Of a stretch of 14,352 nt of DNA, positions 13,147-14,352 are shown one piece after another. Position numbers and translations under genes: made by a program. Position 1 is the first letter of the stretch; every line of letters starts with the position of its first letter. The stretch comes from DATJSJ01 sp035504175 (lineage in GTDB: Bacteria > Pseudomonadota > Alphaproteobacteria > Acetobacterales > Acetobacteraceae): assembly GCA_035504175.1 (NCBI GenBank), contig DATJSJ010000076.1:1-14352 (forward strand), given 5' to 3'. Under the pieces are notes generated by a model. The model was not told the DNA's origin and did no database searches. It saw nothing but the letters and a program-made list of their open reading frames with translations.

Positions 13147-14352
13147 ATGCCGAGAACGGATGTCATCATCGTGGGCGGCGGACAGGCCGGCCTCGTCATG
13201 AGCCGAAGCCTCAGCTTGCGCGGGATCGACCATGTCGTCATCGAGCGCGGCCGCATCGGCGAGCGCTGGCATGCGGAGCGCTGGCGCTCGCTGCATCTCC
13301 TGACGACCAATTGCATGAGCGCGCTGCCCGGATTGCCTCACGTCGGACGGGACCCGGACGCCTTCATGCCGGCCAAGGATTTCGCCGCCTATCTCGGGCG
13401 CTACGCCAACGCGATCGCCTCGCCGGTGATCAACGGTGCGGACGTGCTCAAGGTCGAACCGGACGCCGGCGGCTTTCGCGTCGCCACGACCGCCGGGCTG
13501 TGGCGATCGAGAGCCATCGTCGTTGCGACCGGCGCTTGCGAGACGCCTTTCCGACCGTCCATGGCGCGGGCGCTGGCTTCCTCGGTACTTCAGATGTCTC
13601 CAACCGAGTACTGGGCGCCGGGCGAACTCCCCCAGGGCGGCGTTCTGGTGGTTGGCGCGTCGTCGACCGGCGCTCAGCTCGCCGAGGAAATCCACGCTTC
13701 GGGGCGGCGCGTCATTCTTTCCGTGGGCGAACACACTCGCGTGCCCCGTCGCTACCGCGGGCGGGACATCTACGCCTGGATGGAGACAGCCGGCATCCTC
13801 GACGATCCGGCTCTCGAGGGAGGCAATCTCGACGCCGCTCGCCGCCAGCCCTCGCTGCAGGTGGTCGGCCGTCCGGATAACCGTGATCTCGACCTTGGCG
13901 TTCTCAGCCGCCTCGGCGTGCGCCTGGTCGGCCGGCTTTCGTCCGTCGACGGCGCAAAGGCCGGATTCGCCGGCGACCTCGCGCGGACGACGCAGGCTTC
14001 GCACCTCCGCATGTCGCGGATTCTGGACCGGATCGACGCCTGCATCGAGGAGAGAGGCCGTGAAGCTCCCGCCGCCGATCCCCTGGCGCGCGTTCCATTC
14101 CTGGCCGCGGCCGATCCGCAGATCCTCGATTTGCAGCGCGAACGCGTCCGGACGGTCGTCTGGGCAACCGGCTACGCGCGCCGCTATCCCTGGCTGAGGT
14201 CGCCGGTTCTCGACGGCCGCGGCGAGATCGTCCATCGCGGAGGCGTGACGGCCTCTCCGGGTTTGTATGTGCTCGGACTCACCTTCCTGCGCCGGCGCCG
14301 ATCGTCCTTCATCAACGGCTGCGGGTTGGACGCCGAAGACCTCGCGCCGATC
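13147..14352 (+). CDS. FAD/NAD(P)-dependent oxidoreductase, flavin monooxygenase-like (3' end cut)
   Basis: Open from ATG 13147 to the window edge (402 codons, no stop). The N-terminus is an FAD-binding Rossmann fold, DVIIVGGGQAGL (5-16). A GERW...LHLLTTN segment follows, typical of CzcO/FMO-like flavoproteins, then IVVATGACETPFRP. The second dinucleotide site VLVVGASSTGAQLAEE has G170, S172 and G175, suiting NADPH. VVWATGY is at 337-343, and a closing GLTFLRRRRSSFINGCGLDAEDLAPI is near the family's C-terminus, so only a short tail is missing. The flavin-monooxygenase fingerprint FxGxxxHxxx(Y/F) is not present; the equivalent stretch reads VLQMSPTEYW. AAGGAC (13133-13138) is the ribosome site. 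The substrate is unknown. Confidence 0.85.
   Translation, partial: MPRTDVIIVGGGQAGLVMSRSLSLRGIDHVVIERGRIGERWHAERWRSLHLLTTNCMSALPGLPHVGRDPDAFMPAKDFAAYLGRYANAIASPVINGADVLKVEPDAGGFRVATTAGLWRSRAIVVATGACETPFRPSMARALASSVLQMSPTEYWAPGELPQGGVLVVGASSTGAQLAEEIHASGRRVILSVGEHTRVPRRYRGRDIYAWMETAGILDDPALEGGNLDAARRQPSLQVVGRPDNRDLDLGVLSRLGVRLVGRLSSVDGAKAGFAGDLARTTQASHLRMSRILDRIDACIEERGREAPAADPLARVPFLAAADPQILDLQRERVRTVVWATGYARRYPWLRSPVLDGRGEIVHRGGVTASPGLYVLGLTFLRRRRSSFINGCGLDAEDLAPI

Noticed and set aside
12192..13880. Plus-strand open frame of 562 codons across the osmC and flavoprotein genes
   Set aside because: It overlaps two genes with clear families and ribosome sites in another frame. Its product is Arg-rich with no recognisable domain.
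1..14352. CRISPR arrays, tRNA or rRNA genes, phage genes, toxin-antitoxin pairs
   Set aside because: No regularly spaced repeats, no tRNA-like cloverleaf with a T-loop, no rRNA sequence and no such protein families were seen on either strand.

Overview
The window is a GC-rich stretch of about 14.3 kb. The gene order aroA-cmk-rpsA-sppA-ihfB-lapA-pyrF-trpF, the class II (CP4-like) EPSP synthase and the codon bias fit an alphaproteobacterium, most likely Rhodospirillales/Acetobacteraceae. That placement is inferred from recognised protein families and synteny; no search was run.

Region 1 (1-7553) is conserved housekeeping DNA, all on the + strand and tightly packed. aroA and cmk overlap by 4 bp (last step but one of chorismate synthesis; CMP/dCMP phosphorylation). 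rpsA (ribosomal protein S1) has its own good promoter and a leader of about 145 nt. A strong hairpin separates rpsA from a signal peptide peptidase (sppA). Then come ihfB (IHF beta), a LapA-domain membrane protein, pyrF (OMP decarboxylase), trpF (PRA isomerase) and a small two-helix membrane protein; lapA, pyrF, trpF and the small gene overlap end to end. trpBA, which often follow trpF in alphaproteobacteria, are absent here, so synteny appears to break near 7554.

Region 2 (7554-10027) is looser. It holds a DUF4239 (bestrophin-like) membrane protein and a LutA/LldE-type cysteine-rich Fe-S protein without its usual lutB/lutC partners. About 670 bp without a confident gene follow, containing two weak minus-strand small ORFs and the strongest inverted repeat seen in the window.

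Region 3 (10028-14352) is accessory. A 4-oxalocrotonate-tautomerase-family gene diverges from an HxlR-type regulator that carries a long C-terminal domain; the gap between them holds repeated CTGAA/TTCAG half-sites. After a short relic resembling an IS4/Tn5-type transposase comes an AraC/cupin regulator that diverges from an OsmC-family gene and a flavin/NAD(P)-dependent oxidoreductase. The oxidoreductase runs off the right edge with nearly its full length present. Regulators with reactive-cysteine or cupin sensors beside an OsmC protein, a tautomerase and a flavoprotein suggest inducible handling of electrophiles or oxidants, but no substrate can be read from the sequence.

I found no convincing previously undescribed system. 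The best second looks are the IS4-like relic, the Glu in place of the TrpF general acid Asp, the twin palindromes at 12349-12369, and the perfect inverted repeats at 9932-9969 and 4194-4225.
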